Program-made: the position numbers and the translations under genes
Part shown: positions 23,797 through 37,800 of the stretch, piece after piece
Position numbering within the stretch: position 1 is the first letter of the stretch
How the letters are laid out: every line of letters starts with the position of its first letter
Notes under the pieces: generated by a model
Databases searched by the model: none
The model's input: the letters and a program-made list of their open reading frames with translations, nothing else
Told to the model about the DNA's origin: nothing
Source: Misgurnus anguillicaudatus
Lineage: Eukaryota > Chordata > Actinopteri > Cypriniformes > Cobitidae
Reading direction: 5' to 3'
DNA length: 64,000 bases
Assembly (NCBI RefSeq): GCF_027580225.2
Contig: NC_073358.2
Span: forward strand, 11,397,001-11,461,000

Positions 23797-26700
23797 CACA
23801 CACATATGCAGCCTAGCCAAGGAGCTCTCTAAGATCTCCCATCAGCCCTGTGGCTGTCTACCAGAGATCGATCACGTCACAACTAATCATTCAGCTCGGC
23901 CGCCTGCGATACCGCAGGCCACTCTTGTGGCACGGTCTTCTTTAGTGACTGCTGAGGGTGTAATCGATTGAGGGAGGCGTGTAACAGCACTGGGGTCTGA
24001 TAGATCTAAGGCCCCTGTGATTGACACGTCTCCTCTGGACGAGACAAAGAGGATCGACATAATCAGCAGTGGTAAGGTGCTTTAATACAGAACTTATACA
24101 CATCCAACGAGGAAACAAAAACTCAGTGGAAACAGAATTATGGAAATCAGCAAGCAATCAGAAAATCTTGTATCTAGAATCTAAAAATCACGACAGCTGC
24201 CATTGTTACATTGTCAGATGCCTTTGTAAGTATAATATGCTAATTCCCAAGAACCAATCTGTAAAAAAGACAACATTCATTTCAAGTCAGACTACAATCT
24301 CTATAGCGGTTTATGAGCGTTGTTTATTCAAATCACGCATTAAAGCTAAGCTTTTATAAACTCAGTGTACACTGCATTCTCCAGGCATTCCGGTCAACTG
24401 GGATGTCAGTATTGAGATAAAAGGATTGTGAGTTTTCCACTATTTTAAAGCACACCGTCGGTGTAAATCAGTATTGTTTGTTGTTTGCTTTAGGCCCCTG
24501 CAGAGCATTTGGACCAGGGAGCGGTGCTGTGTGACATTCGACTTAACAAGTGGATAATCTCAACAATAAATGTAACTTACCCAGTCTTTCTGCCAGCCCC
24601 ATGTACACTGGGTCCACTCGTCTCATGGTCTTTACCAGATCTTTCTTACGAAACTTAATCTCCACTGTGCCCTCAGGCTCCAGAACTCCACCACTGTTGA
24701 ACACAAACAGATCAATGCATTTCTCTTCACAAAATGACCAAAAGTTAGTACAACTAATATAAAAAAGGGAGGTTATGCTGCATGCTAACCAGAAACAACA
24801 AATTTGCATGTCCGCATTAAACTTTAAATATCATGATATAAAGATTTTTTTTTACAGATATTTTACTCCCACATCCTGATCTTCTTACCGGCTGTCCTTG
24901 TCTGCATACATCTCCATGTGACGAGGGTTAATGGTGGGGTCTATCACAACCCAGGATCCTCCTCTGAGCTCTGCCTGTGGTGGGATGTAGACCAGTACTG
25001 GCTGCCTGTACTCTCTCAGCCCATCCACTATATACGCTCCAAACTTCAGCACCTGATCATACATGTCTGAAGTCACACGAATTGAGGTGTTAGCAAAAAC
25101 CATCACATGTCTCCAAAGTATATGTACTTAAACCCAAACCCAGTTCCTTTTCTGTGTCAATGACCTTTCATTCCTCCAGAAAAGCCCCTCCAGTTGGCGA
25201 AAACGATGAGAGGAAGACCCTCTCTGTTAAAGTCTTTAATGGCCTGTGCTGTCTTAAAAGCAGAATCAGGGAACCACACCTGTCCTGCCTGCTGGATGAT
25301 CTACAGGAAACACAGCACAAATACTGGATTATTATCTTCAGAGAGAAAATGAGAGAGGAAGAGTCACATACATGCTTCTTTTAGTGCTCACCTTGGCTTC
25401 TGAATCTAGATTAGCAGGATCTGCTGGAATGGACAACTCCACGGATCGGGTTTCTACTGCAACAACTCCAGTTGGTATCCCACCCAACCTTTGATTGACA
25501 AGAGATGTTTGTTATACAGAGACACATTATATAAACACTCTTCAATTACAAAAAAAAGTTATTTGAATTTTTACACGGTTCTAATTTAGTTAATAAAGAG
25601 ATATGAGCAGTTTAAATGCAAAACCTTCTAAGGGGCCAATCACACCAAATGCGTTTATGGCAGTTGCAGGCAGAGTCCTGCAACGGGTCGGGTACCTGCA
25701 TAAAAGTGGCTAAAACGGGTGGATTGTGACATTCCTAAAATTCAGAGGCAGGGATGTGGGCGGATAATTAACTCTTTGCGGGCGGGTAGTTGCGCGGATA
25801 AAAATATGTCCAATATTTGTATGTCTAAACTACCATTACACACACGCAACAACGATATGACATTTGACCCATCACGTCACCACCATTGCGATTTTTGTTG
25901 ATGCTCCTCGTAGCATAGTTGGAGTGAGCGTTGCAGGAGTAGCTATGGATAAAGTAAAAGTAAAGTTATCAAGCGGAGTATATAAAATTGTCGTCAAGTC
26001 TTTAAAGGCCAAATTGGATGTGTGAAGACAGTGTGATAATACGAAGTTGTATTTGTTCTTGTTTTTTCATGAATAGGTCATTAATAGGTATTTGCGTATA
26101 GTTATCAGGTTCCATAGCCTATTTGGGTGCCGATGGTAGGCTGCTTGAATGGCGCAAAAAGCCCACTTTAGCAGGTTTCATAAGCCTATTCATGACACTA
26201 TTTTTTATCTCGCACCTCTCTCTAGATCACAACAAAGCACTTTAATTGGAATGATTTTAGCGTGTGTGATTTATCGCGGGCACAGATCGGGTAACGGGCC
26301 AAATATTACTGGTCTGAGCAGGTCCGGATTTAATTTTGATATCACGGTGACGGGTCGGATCTGGTGCTGAACTTTGTGGGTACGTTTGGGGGCGGATCTC
26401 CAAAAATGGACCCGTGCAGGACACTGGTTGCAGGTGCCTTTTTTGAATGATTTTCTAAGGGCATTGAGCGTTATGCTGGCTGTTTATGCGCGCAGAATGC
26501 CTTGCGTTTTTTTCTGCCTGCCACAGCATGCGTTTTTGAAGGACCGCTGAGAGCGGAAAAGTGCCCGACGTCATCTGCGTTTTCCATTGTCCAATGGAAT
26601 GAGGGGAGAGGCGGGCTTTCTGTTGCGGTGATGGAAGTTTACAGATGCTTGGAACAACCGGACTGCACTCACTCTCTCCTGCATGTTTGTGCACCTCTCA

Positions 26701-28764
26701 CCCTCGATCAAGGTCAGGGCAAGCACCCTCTTTTTAAGGTTTCTGCTAAAGTGACAGTCACAGTTTACAGTAAAAGAGTGTCACAACATGTTTTCTTATA
26801 AATGAGCATTTTAATCAGGCTCTTATGTTTAGGTTCAGTAATGAAAAGTGCAGTGAAAAGGTTATTAGTTCAAAATATACCCCCTCATTTTCACAAATGT
26901 CCTTTTAGTCATTTCATTGGCATTAAACAAATTTAAGTGCATGCAAGCTTTTTTGGCAAAGACCTCCACTTCTAAAAAAGCACTTTTAAAAAAATCCACT
27001 CCTTTGGAAAAGACATAGTAAACATAATAAGTATTCGTTAAGTTTCAGTAAATTTTTCTGATGCGTTTCTGAAAGGACTTCACTGAGGGAGAGAGAATAG
27101 AACGTGCATCGTATTTTATTTATTTTTGCAAAAAGCACAACATTCTGTTTTTATTTTGAGTGAAAAAAGACACTTTAATGTTTTACTTTTAAATTATGTA
27201 TAAATCACATCTGTATATCCAAAATTAGCAGAGTAACCTGAGTCTTTTTGCGCAATGATTAAAAAATAAAGAAATAAAAAGGTTGTGGCGCCTGCGCCGC
27301 AGTCGACCCCAGGAAGTTCATTTGTTTATAGTCACATTAGAGTTAAGATAAAACTGTTAGGGGCTAATCTCACCAAACGCGATTTAAACGCTTGGAAACG
27401 CAAGGCATGACACACTGCCTTAAAAAAAAAAAGAGCAGTGCGGCTCGCCTTTTTATATTGCTAGGAAACCACCAAGTCAGCGGTCTTATCAATCAAATAT
27501 TGAAGCGTGAGCGCTCTTTTGCTGTTAACTGTCATATTAGTAGAAACTTTAAAAAGAGGACGCTTGCTCTGACCTTGTTTGTGGGTGAGAGGTGCACAAA
27601 CACGCAGGAGAGAGTGATCGAGTGGAGTCCGGTTCTTTAACTGCAACTGTAAACTTCCCTCACCACAACGTAAGGCACACCTCAATGCCTATAGAATATC
27701 ATTCAAAAAAGCCACCTGCAACTGCCATAAACGCTTTTGGTGTGATTGGCCCCTTAGTCTATACGACTACATTCTGTAACAACATTAACATACTCTAGTG
27801 TCAATTTAACAAAATTAAAATAATTTAACACACATCTCTATTATAAAGAGCATTCTCTTTTAAATATTTGGTTATTATAGAGATTTCAGTGGACTGATGT
27901 ACTCTAATGTTCAATGCAGAATTATTCCTACTGACAAATGCTGCCTTTTAGACACTGATGTCATACTAAGGTCAATAGGTGAGAGGAAGACTCCGCAATG
28001 ACAGAGAATGTAAAAATTATATGCGGTCATCAGTGTGATTTAAGCCTTTGCTAAAATGAGAAATTACTACTGTAGCATATGTAAAATGGAAGGGACGGAA
28101 AATAAAAATAGTCATTATCTTGCCACATTTCATGATACATATAAAAACACAAGGATTAGGGTCGTTCTCATAGTATTGAGAATATATGGTACACTGGTGC
28201 TTACCTGGCCCGACCCACGATTACACTTTGTGCCCATGGCTGCATGATCTCCAGAAAAGACCCATGATCAAAGAACCCACTAACCCACACACCCTTCGTG
28301 TTCTGTGTGGAGGAAGAGAGAGAAAGATAGCCATAAAAGCAGCGTATCTTCATCAGATATATGCTGAGCTGAGACAGAGAATATGCTTGCTGCAGTGAGA
28401 GGTTACCATTCAATTAGACTCTGAAACTTGTCTTAGCGGCAAGACAAAGACTCTCTGCTGCCACCCTACTCTTGATATCTCCCTACCTCACTGTGGCAAT
28501 TACAGTGATGTGTAATCTGTCTCTGCTGTAAAAAACATTCCATATATCCCAGTCTTATCTCTGAGAGGAGAGACCTAGAGCTGTGCCTCAAACATAAACC
28601 CTCAGACCACAGTCATCTATTACTTCTCCCCTCTCCGAATAACACATTCCTCTCACAATTAATATAAAAAACATCAGCACAGGAACCATCTACAAATCCC
28701 AACAAGCAACATAAGGAACTTTAAGTGTGTGTAGTTAGAAATAATCATAATTCAATGTTATTTA

Positions 28765-28822
<58 letters not shown>

Positions 28823-31800
28823 TGTTTGTCACACTATAATATTTCAGATAATCAAACAAATGTAAATATTAATCAAAGATAACACAAGTAAACACAACAT
28901 GCACTTTTCCACACAGGGCCATGTATGTTTGAATTTTAGTTTTCATAATAAAAATCTATCTATCAATTTATAAAAACTGCAAATTGTGTTTACTTGTGTT
29001 ATCTTTGATTTATATGTAAATTTGTGACAAACATGCAAAAAAATAAAAAATCAGGAAGGGGGCCAACACTTTTCACACCATCGTACTTCCACTTTAAGTA
29101 TATTCTTGTAAACACTTTTAATTGCTTAAACAAACTAAAGTAGGGGTTGAAATTATTTTGCTATATGCTATATATGCATCAGTCCATATAGCACGCATTC
29201 AAGCAAAAAAAATCAGCTTTAAATGTGGGTTGTGGTATGCACTTACTCTGACTGGGACGTCCCGCCAGCATCCAGCGTGGGTCATAAGGTGCCTTGGTAG
29301 GAACAAACTCAACTGGACGATCAATTGGATCCTTAGCAGATAGCATAGGCACAGGACTAGATGTTTTCTGTAAAAATAAAAACATTGTGGAACACCCACA
29401 ACTAGCCTCAGAATATGTTCAATTGTCTGGGCCACAAAGCTTTCAATGATTCAAATAAAACAGTTGACATTTGTATGGGATAATCACATATTTTACAGTC
29501 AACCTGTTCAAGTCCTCTGCAGGCCATTCTGCATACCTTTGGCATGTAAGACAGCCACTGTAGTAATGTAAACACTCCCTCAAAATCATCACAAACAGTA
29601 GTGTGTGTAACACCATTATTGTGCATGATTTGTACTCCACCCAGCTGATTATTGGAGGTGTACACCTCACGACCCAGAACCTGTGGAAAGAAAAGAAATG
29701 AATGACTAAACTGTAAAGATTAGTATAGTCTCATCCTCATGAACCTTTATGAATGCATTGCCCATGAATCTTTAAAACACTGCCTAATGTTTATTTACTG
29801 GCCCCTTTATTAGGTAAACTTTATTAGCTTACTAGTACTAGGACCTTTTACCATTTTCCCTTAAAACTGCCTGGTTGTTGAAAAGATTATTTGGAGATTT
29901 AGCTCTATTTTTTGTCTGTGTGGAGAGACACCACATGTGTATTCACGCTCACCCTCAATGAATAATACTTTAAATTATACTTAAAAGGGTTGTGCAATAT
30001 GGAGTAAATTGAATAGTAAAACAAAGTAAGCCAATGTATTTAGTACACTGCTCTGGGTCTTGTTGTGGTTATCCTTGATATATGGATATGATTTAAAGCT
30101 ATCTGTCTGGAGCAGAAAATACAATAAGCGCCATGGAAGTATAAAATATTAAGAACAGATTAATGTTTAAATTCAAATCTAGTCTTGAGTAACCATGCAA
30201 TGGATTTATTATAAACACTCTGATCCAAATCTCAAGATTCAATATTAATTAAATTCAATTTTATTTGTATAGTGCTTTTCACAATTGTTCATTGTTTCAA
30301 AGCAGCTTTACATGAATAGAAAAACACAGAATAATCTAGATAATATAAGAAGACAACAGCAGTTAAAAATAAACCGTACAAGCGAGCTAAGTAATAATGT
30401 ATACAGTGCTAAGTGCTAAGTTAAGCCAATGTTGGCTGACTCTCCCGGGGATGAAAAAACCCCTAGGACAAAAACCTTGTGGGAAAACTCCTAGGAGGAC
30501 AAAAACCCTTGAGAGAGATTAATATATATATAAACACAATAGGGATAGGAAACGGGTAAGTGGATTAAACTGGTTTTAAAATGCTAACAGGAGTCACAAA
30601 ACAGCTTGCTTGCGTGAATGAATTTGTTTATTTCAAATCAAAGTTTTTCATACGTGTTAAAGAAATAAACAAGTTCAATCACGCAAGCAAGCTGTTTTGT
30701 GACTCCTGTTAGCATTTTAAAACAATGCACATGCCTAAAGTTAGCATTACTGATGTATTTTGGCAAGTAAACAATATTGATCATGCCTTAGTTTTTAAGC
30801 AAATTGAAAAATCTGTTGTTTGTTATAGTTTTTCTGACAGCTATTTTGGTTTTATTTTATATTCGTAAAGAATATATTTGGCAGTAGACCTTGTTTTCTA
30901 AATAACAATGTAACAGATTAAGGGCTTTTCAGAAAACACATTTTAATGTTATAATTAGGAAGTATTCCAATGCGTGTCACAGTAATGTCCATATGTACAG
31001 CAATAATATAATACATGTTATTAGTTAACATTTTGTTTATAGCTACGTTTAAGTAGAGACAGTGAACGGGTTTTTATGAATGCACTGACAGGGCCCCCTC
31101 ACAAAAAGGACCCCCCAGAAGTCTAGGATTGGCTAGCATATCCGGAGACCTGAGTTGTGATGCTGACAATAATAGGATTGCAAAGGACATTCACAGGGAT
31201 AGATAGGGCGTTCCTGCTGATCCAGAAGATAACATCATGCATTACAACCTGATATTGCATTGTAAAGACATGCACAGGTAAATTTATAATAACCTGCTCT
31301 GGACTGCTGCAGTGAATGGAGAAATGAATAAATAGAGGGATAGAGAGAGCGATCTGTCTGGGCAGAAGTGCTCAATTTTGCTCTAGGAGGAATGATATCT
31401 GTGTCCCTCCTGTCTCCAGGCATCAGCCCATTTCTATGCAAATAACAACTTCACGCTTCTTTTTTAATTATTTCTTCAGGAGCCGCATCATCATGACGAG
31501 ACCGAGAGACCAAGGGTTGGGTGGCAGTCACTGAAGGGTGAATTTATACATGGGTCGATGATGCGACGCCTTCAGTTAAAAATGGGTTTAAATGCATAAA
31601 AAAGATCCTATATATGTAGTAATTCTCCAATGTGTGTATTTACTTTAAGCTTTTAAAAATCATTAGTTATTTGTAATTTTTCTGTTATTTAAAGTGTCAA
31701 GATATCATATGGTGCGACCGTCTGGCCATAACTGCTGCTTTGGAAATTTCTATAAAATGCCTCTTTACTGCACTATTTGGCATGATTTTCAAAGCGTTTT

Positions 31801-34800
31801 GTATTTGTATTTGTCAAAATATTACATTGTCCCATTATGTAAATTTCATAAAATCTCATGTGGTGCGATCATCAAGAAAGTAGCCAAAAAAATAAAATAA
31901 ATAAATAAACCATTTATATAAACCAATTTATTAGAATTTTCTGGGAATAATACATGGTCAGTCATGTTTTTCGTTTACAACAAAATGTCTAAGTCAAATA
32001 CAAAGCAACATCTAGTGCAAAGTGCCTTTGTAATGTTGGTCATGAAAACCAACATTATAAAGGTGCCGGCTTAAAAACACATGCTTGAATGCACAACCAA
32101 CCAAATACAATTCCTATTAGGAGTAAACTAAGGCACTGGCTGATTCATAAAAGTCATATTGTAACGCAGTCGTGGTAATTGCATGAATTAGGGCTTCATT
32201 TATTTGGGTCATAGATGAGCGCACACAAGACTTTATGAGTTCACGCTAGCCTGTCACAAATCCTGCCTCAGCCCAATCAAATTACTTTATGCAATTAAGA
32301 AAAAGGCCAATCGAGAGGCCTTATCTGCAGAGTGAGTGGGTAATTTATGCACATGTGCCATTTTTATTAGCAGCAACTAAACAAAATAGGAAGACTTTTG
32401 AAAATCAACACAACAGAGACTGCGAAAATTATAAAAAAACTATTTCCAAACTTTTGTTTGGAATGTCACCATCACAAATTTATGCCAGCAACATGAAGTA
32501 ATGCATTTTCTGCAAATGACCACAGCAACACAGCAAGGTGCCTAAAAATGTAAAAAGGGGTTTGTTGCTAACCTTATTGAGAGCTCCAGCCCCAGTCAGG
32601 ATGATGTGGGAGTTCTCCACCTGTATGGTTCTCTGACCAAGTCTCACTAGGTAAGCACCGATTCCAATGGCCCTGCATGTCACCTGAAAACCACCAAAGA
32701 CATAGAAGGTCATAGACACAATAATACGTACGTGCTTCTCTAAATTTATTGCTTGTACATTTACCACTAACCAGCTGACCGTTCCCATCAACTTCCATAG
32801 TAGGAAAAAATCATTTATCAAAATATAAAATTTTGCGTTTAACAGAACAAAGAATCTGATACAGGTTTAGAACAACATAAAAGGTGAGTAAATTAAGTTT
32901 TCATATTTGGGTAAACAATCCCTTTAATCTTTTGCCCAATTTTTGCATAGGTTTATAATAAGTGTATGGTCAGGGTACCAGGTTCATAGTGACAATCTCC
33001 TCGTATGCTAGTGATGACTCTCCTGCAATCATGCCAGAACCTCTCAAGTTCTCCACACCCAAGCCCTCCTCTTTACCAATGATATCAGTGATCTTATATC
33101 TGCAAAGACACCATATTAATGTTCTATTAAAGATAATTTAAAAAAATTAAATTTGTAATTCTCAAACATTTATTAGCAAATGGACATTTAAAATAATTTT
33201 ATTATGTGAAAAGAAAAAGAGTGTAGTGTGACAAGCGAGATACAGGGTTCGCACACCTTAGCTAACTTAAAATTCATGGACCTTTGAAGGACTTTCCAGG
33301 TCCAATACCCTCAAATTCAAGGACTAAATGTGGGGATACATTTCAAGTGAGAGCAAGGTTACATCGTGTTACCTTAAAAGATACATTGTTACAGTTCCCT
33401 TTCAAGGGTACTAACGCTGCGTCGCTGTGGTGACACTTTGGGGACGACTTCAGGCATAAGTGCGTCTGAATGTGTATATCAAATTCAACCAATGGTAAGG
33501 CTTAACGACAAAGACAGGGTGACACTGGAGCCACGAAGTATATTGCTACCTAAAATATTGCCAAAGACAGCGTTACAGGGATGCAGGAAGTATGGCAAGG
33601 GAGACGCAGCGCCTCGTTCCCTTCTCAGGGAACAACAGTAACATACGTAACGCGAGACGTTTTCATTTGTCAAACACAACTATGCAAAAAAGCATTTTGG
33701 TATAGTCAACATTCGCATACAGATGATATAAGCATTTAAAGCGAACAATTTAGCACGTGTGCTTAAAAAGCCTAGAATTTTTATGATATAGGGGTGGTTT
33801 CCCGGACAGCGATTAGCTTAAGCCAGGACTAGGCCTTAGTTTTAATAGGAAATATAACTAGTTTTAACAAACATGCCTTACTAAAAACATTACTTGTGTG
33901 CATTTTGAGGCAAAAAAAATGGCACTGATGTATTTTAAGTCAGTGCAAGTTGTATACAGTTTGAACAGCTCTTACATTTATTTTAGTCTAGGACTAATCT
34001 AATCCCGGTCCAGGAAACCGCCCCATTATCATACACTACAGGGAATAATATGGATTTTTTTTCCAGAAACCTTCTTGCATAAAATAGATTCAAGCACTTT
34101 CAATGACCTGTATCTATGTATGTATATTTTCAAAAACATCCCAGGGCCTTGAATTCCCCCCCCCCCATATTCACAAACTTTCAAGGATTTAAAGGACCTG
34201 TGGGAACCCTGGAGATATGAAACTTGCAAAGCTACAGGTATGAAGGAATTAGTCAGCCTGGTACAACAGCCAATTTTTCAATTTGGCAAACAAAATTATA
34301 TACTGATAGATTCAGTCTTAAATTCTGATTGGACTGTAGTACTTAAATTAATTATCAATAATAAATTACCGTACTGCTTACTAAATACCGCTAAGTATTT
34401 TCCATCACTGTTTTGCTGTCACCATTATTATAAACGCAAAAAGCCACATGGGTCTGAGAAATTTGTCAATAAAATTGCTGAAATGCATGGCTTATTACTT
34501 TAATATATGTCATAACCAAATACCAGGTCTGAACAAAACAGAAGGTTATAGGTTAGTGTAACTCACCTGGATTCTCCTTCATCCTCCACATGCTCACAAT
34601 GCACAGAGTTCAAAGCAGAAACCTTCTTATAGTCCTGAGGTGTGAGGTACAGGTACTTAAAGCCCTACAAACCAACAGCCAAACATTGTGATACACAAGC
34701 ATCCTTCAAGCGAAGTGAACACTGTATTAATTAATCACTGATGCCTTCCCCTGGAGCCCGTCCAAACCTTGTATGGGTCTGCTGTGTCCTGCCAGGCGAC

Positions 34801-37800
34801 ATGAAACATGTGTCTGATTTCTTCTGCCAGGCCGATCCGGGCTCCACTGTTGGCAGCGATGTAGAGTCGGGGGATGCCACTTTCTCTTGCCATCTCTGAA
34901 GCCTGCTGGAACAAATCATCCTCCTGGGGCCCGAAGGAGCCTATCTTGTATGTGATGTCATTGCTGATCACAATAATCTCACGACCAGCCGGGTATTCAG
35001 GTGTTCTGAGAGTCATTCGCCACGCAACCATGCCAATCTAGAAAGAGTGAAAGTGTAACATGTTGTGTCAAGTATGGTAACTCGTACTCGAAATATATCC
35101 TCTGCATTTACACCACCCTAGTGAGTAGTGAATGGCTGACATCTGTTTTTTTTTTAATGATGATATTGATACAGATAAACGTATCTATTCAGCAAAATGG
35201 TCGATACACTGCTGATATACAAAAACAATTTAAAGCATAAGACATTTCAACTCAACAGACGAACATGAATCGGACAAAGCTCTTAACTGGCCAATATCAG
35301 TCAGGCAGATTATCAAGTGTGTTAAATGTTTACTTCCACTCAAAATCAAGATTTGATAATACGTGAAACTAAAACCAACTAACAATCCTGATCAAACAAC
35401 AATTAAAAGCAACAGAGAGCCCCCTAGTGTGTACTTAAAGTACTACATGTGCTGATTTGTAAAATTTCATGGTGGCATGAACTAACCTCATTTCCTCCAG
35501 GTAAACGGTTCATCTGCACCAGCTGACCCTGAGAATCGAGAACCAGCTCTGTGAAGGTAAGCAGCTCAGATGGCAGAGGGCATTTGGGTAAGCTGGCGTG
35601 TGCGTCCATGGACTGCCATAGTTTCCTCAGAGACTTAAGAAAGATGGGTAGCATGATCAACTAAGCTGATTGATTCAGTCCTGGAATCAATCACTTTTCC
35701 AAATCTTTTAGCATCAATGTACAAAAATTGTGTTTTCATTGGTGCAAAATGCGCACTAAAGTACTTCTTTACACTGCCAAGAAACTAAGGTAGCATTTAT
35801 AGCAAAAAAAGGTGGGTTTACACCAGTGACGGTTGGTGACTTCTTTTTTTGGGGGCGCACGATGCAAAGTTCTTCACAACATGTATGTAGCTTGTTATGT
35901 GTGTCAGGGTTCGTAATTTCAAAATATGTGTTCTGCGCTTTGTGAGATTGTGTGTGCATCATGTGTCATGCCAAAATAAGTGCCTGCTGCAGACGCGTCT
36001 AAAGGGTTTATGATAAAAGAGACGTTCGTGTTGTCCAGATACTCGCATAATCAGAGTTTACTGTTAAGGAAGTGTCTAGCGTGTATTTTGGAAACGTGAG
36101 CGTCACTTTTATCATAAACGGTTTTGACACGTGTGCAGCAGGCACTTATTTTGACAAAACACGTGATGCACACAGGATCTCTCGACACGTAGGCCACATA
36201 TTTTGGAAAAGGGAACCACACACGTGACAATCTGAACACTTATTTTGAATTGGCGCCTCCTCGGATGAGCAGTCACGAGCCACCACTGGTTTACACAGAC
36301 ACAGTGTGTCATAAAGGTGGGATAAATTTAACAGGGTCAATTTCGATATCATGTTACTGGTTTTGATACTGGCAAGATAATTCTGATGTGGTGGTATTTA
36401 ATTACACTCTTCACCCTTGCATAGAAATCATTAGGTCTTGGTCTAATGCATGGATTTGCACAAAAAAGCTAAGTACAAAGAAGCATTTTAAGTGTCATGA
36501 CTGCCTAAATCAAAATCTAACCAGAGAGATACCCACTGATAAACTACTGATTTTGGGACAATACCTGACGGAACATCTCTGGGAAGTCATAGACGTAGGT
36601 GGTGCCTAGGCTTTGGGCCTGGAAGCGTTTTGACTGAAGGAGGTCTTTAGTGACATATGGTGTGTTGATGAGCATACCATGCAGAGGACCCTGTTTGTCT
36701 CCATATGCCTGGAACATAATCTGAGGAGAGAGAGAGAAAGAGAGAGAGTCATGCAAAAGAAGAAAAAAAAGCACAAATAAACAAATATCCCCCCATTGTG
36801 AACAGATGACACAATACAATTAACACCAACAGTTGATGTTTCAATGACTAAATACGATTTTGTTAACAGTAGTTACATTAAATAATTTTTAATGACATAA
36901 ATTTCATGGAAATTTTTTTTACACTCTGAAAGTAATGTTGGCATGTCACTGACAAATAAAAAAGATAATAATTGTATGTACTGTAATATACGTTCATAAA
37001 AAAAATTCATAAATTTGCATAAAATAAATCTGTAAAAGAAACACAATAGGTGACAGCTTGAGCTTATCTTTGCATCTGTGAAAGGAAAAAGGTGTTACAC
37101 AACAAGTGCAATTCTTGTAGAAACAACAGATCAAAATTTGGTGAAGTTTGTGGTACTACGTTTTTGGATATCTGTATTTGGAAACATAAATCTTCTTATT
37201 TATCACCCTTGTGGATGTATCAGTCGACCACTATATTTAAATATTAAAATGAAAAAATTTGTTGTGCTGGCGACAAACTTCCTCATTTCAAAATTGTTTG
37301 TCTAACAGATTTTTCTTAATTTGTTTGTTATCAATAGTAAAGTTAGAAATATGCCATCATATTTACTACAACAATGCTAATGGAAGATAAAGGGATATGT
37401 ATACACTTTATGTGTGTGTACTGTATTTGTGTGTGGTAGATGAGAGACACGTGAGCCCCACCTGTCGGTCTTTGTGCCCCACCTGTCCTGTACGGGAGTC
37501 TGTGACCTCCTTGTACAGGCTGATGTCCAGGTAGTAGCCGCTCTCATTTGTCAGGAACAGGCGGATGGGGATCTGTTTTCCGGTGGGGGTCAACCGGATG
37601 TTGATCTTTAGCTCTGCTTGGAGCACACGCAGCTTCCACAGACGACTGCCGTAGCGCATGACCATGGAGCGCACAGATTCCTCGATCTGATTAGAACGCA
37701 AAGATACAAAACATACAGTGTTTATAAATGTTCAACACAAATGCTTTAGAAATATATATACAGTACTGTGCAAAAGTCATAGGCCACCACCACCACCACC

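Larger units (their letters stand above)
29681..32572. other. acaca intron, 2.9 kb
   Basis: Contains the SINE-like repeat 30243-30512 and the hairpin 30574-30722. Around 32036-32061 a short hairpin (tgttggtcatgaaaaccaaca) occurs. No exon was seen elsewhere. Confidence 0.55.

Noticed and set aside
28186..28398. + strand frames over the acaca exon at 28205
   Set aside because: Shadow of the real minus-strand exon.
37462..37482. Treating the longer exon form as the main acaca exon
   Set aside because: Family sequence joins TAQ/TGQ directly to IMFQAYG, so the shorter donor is taken as standard.
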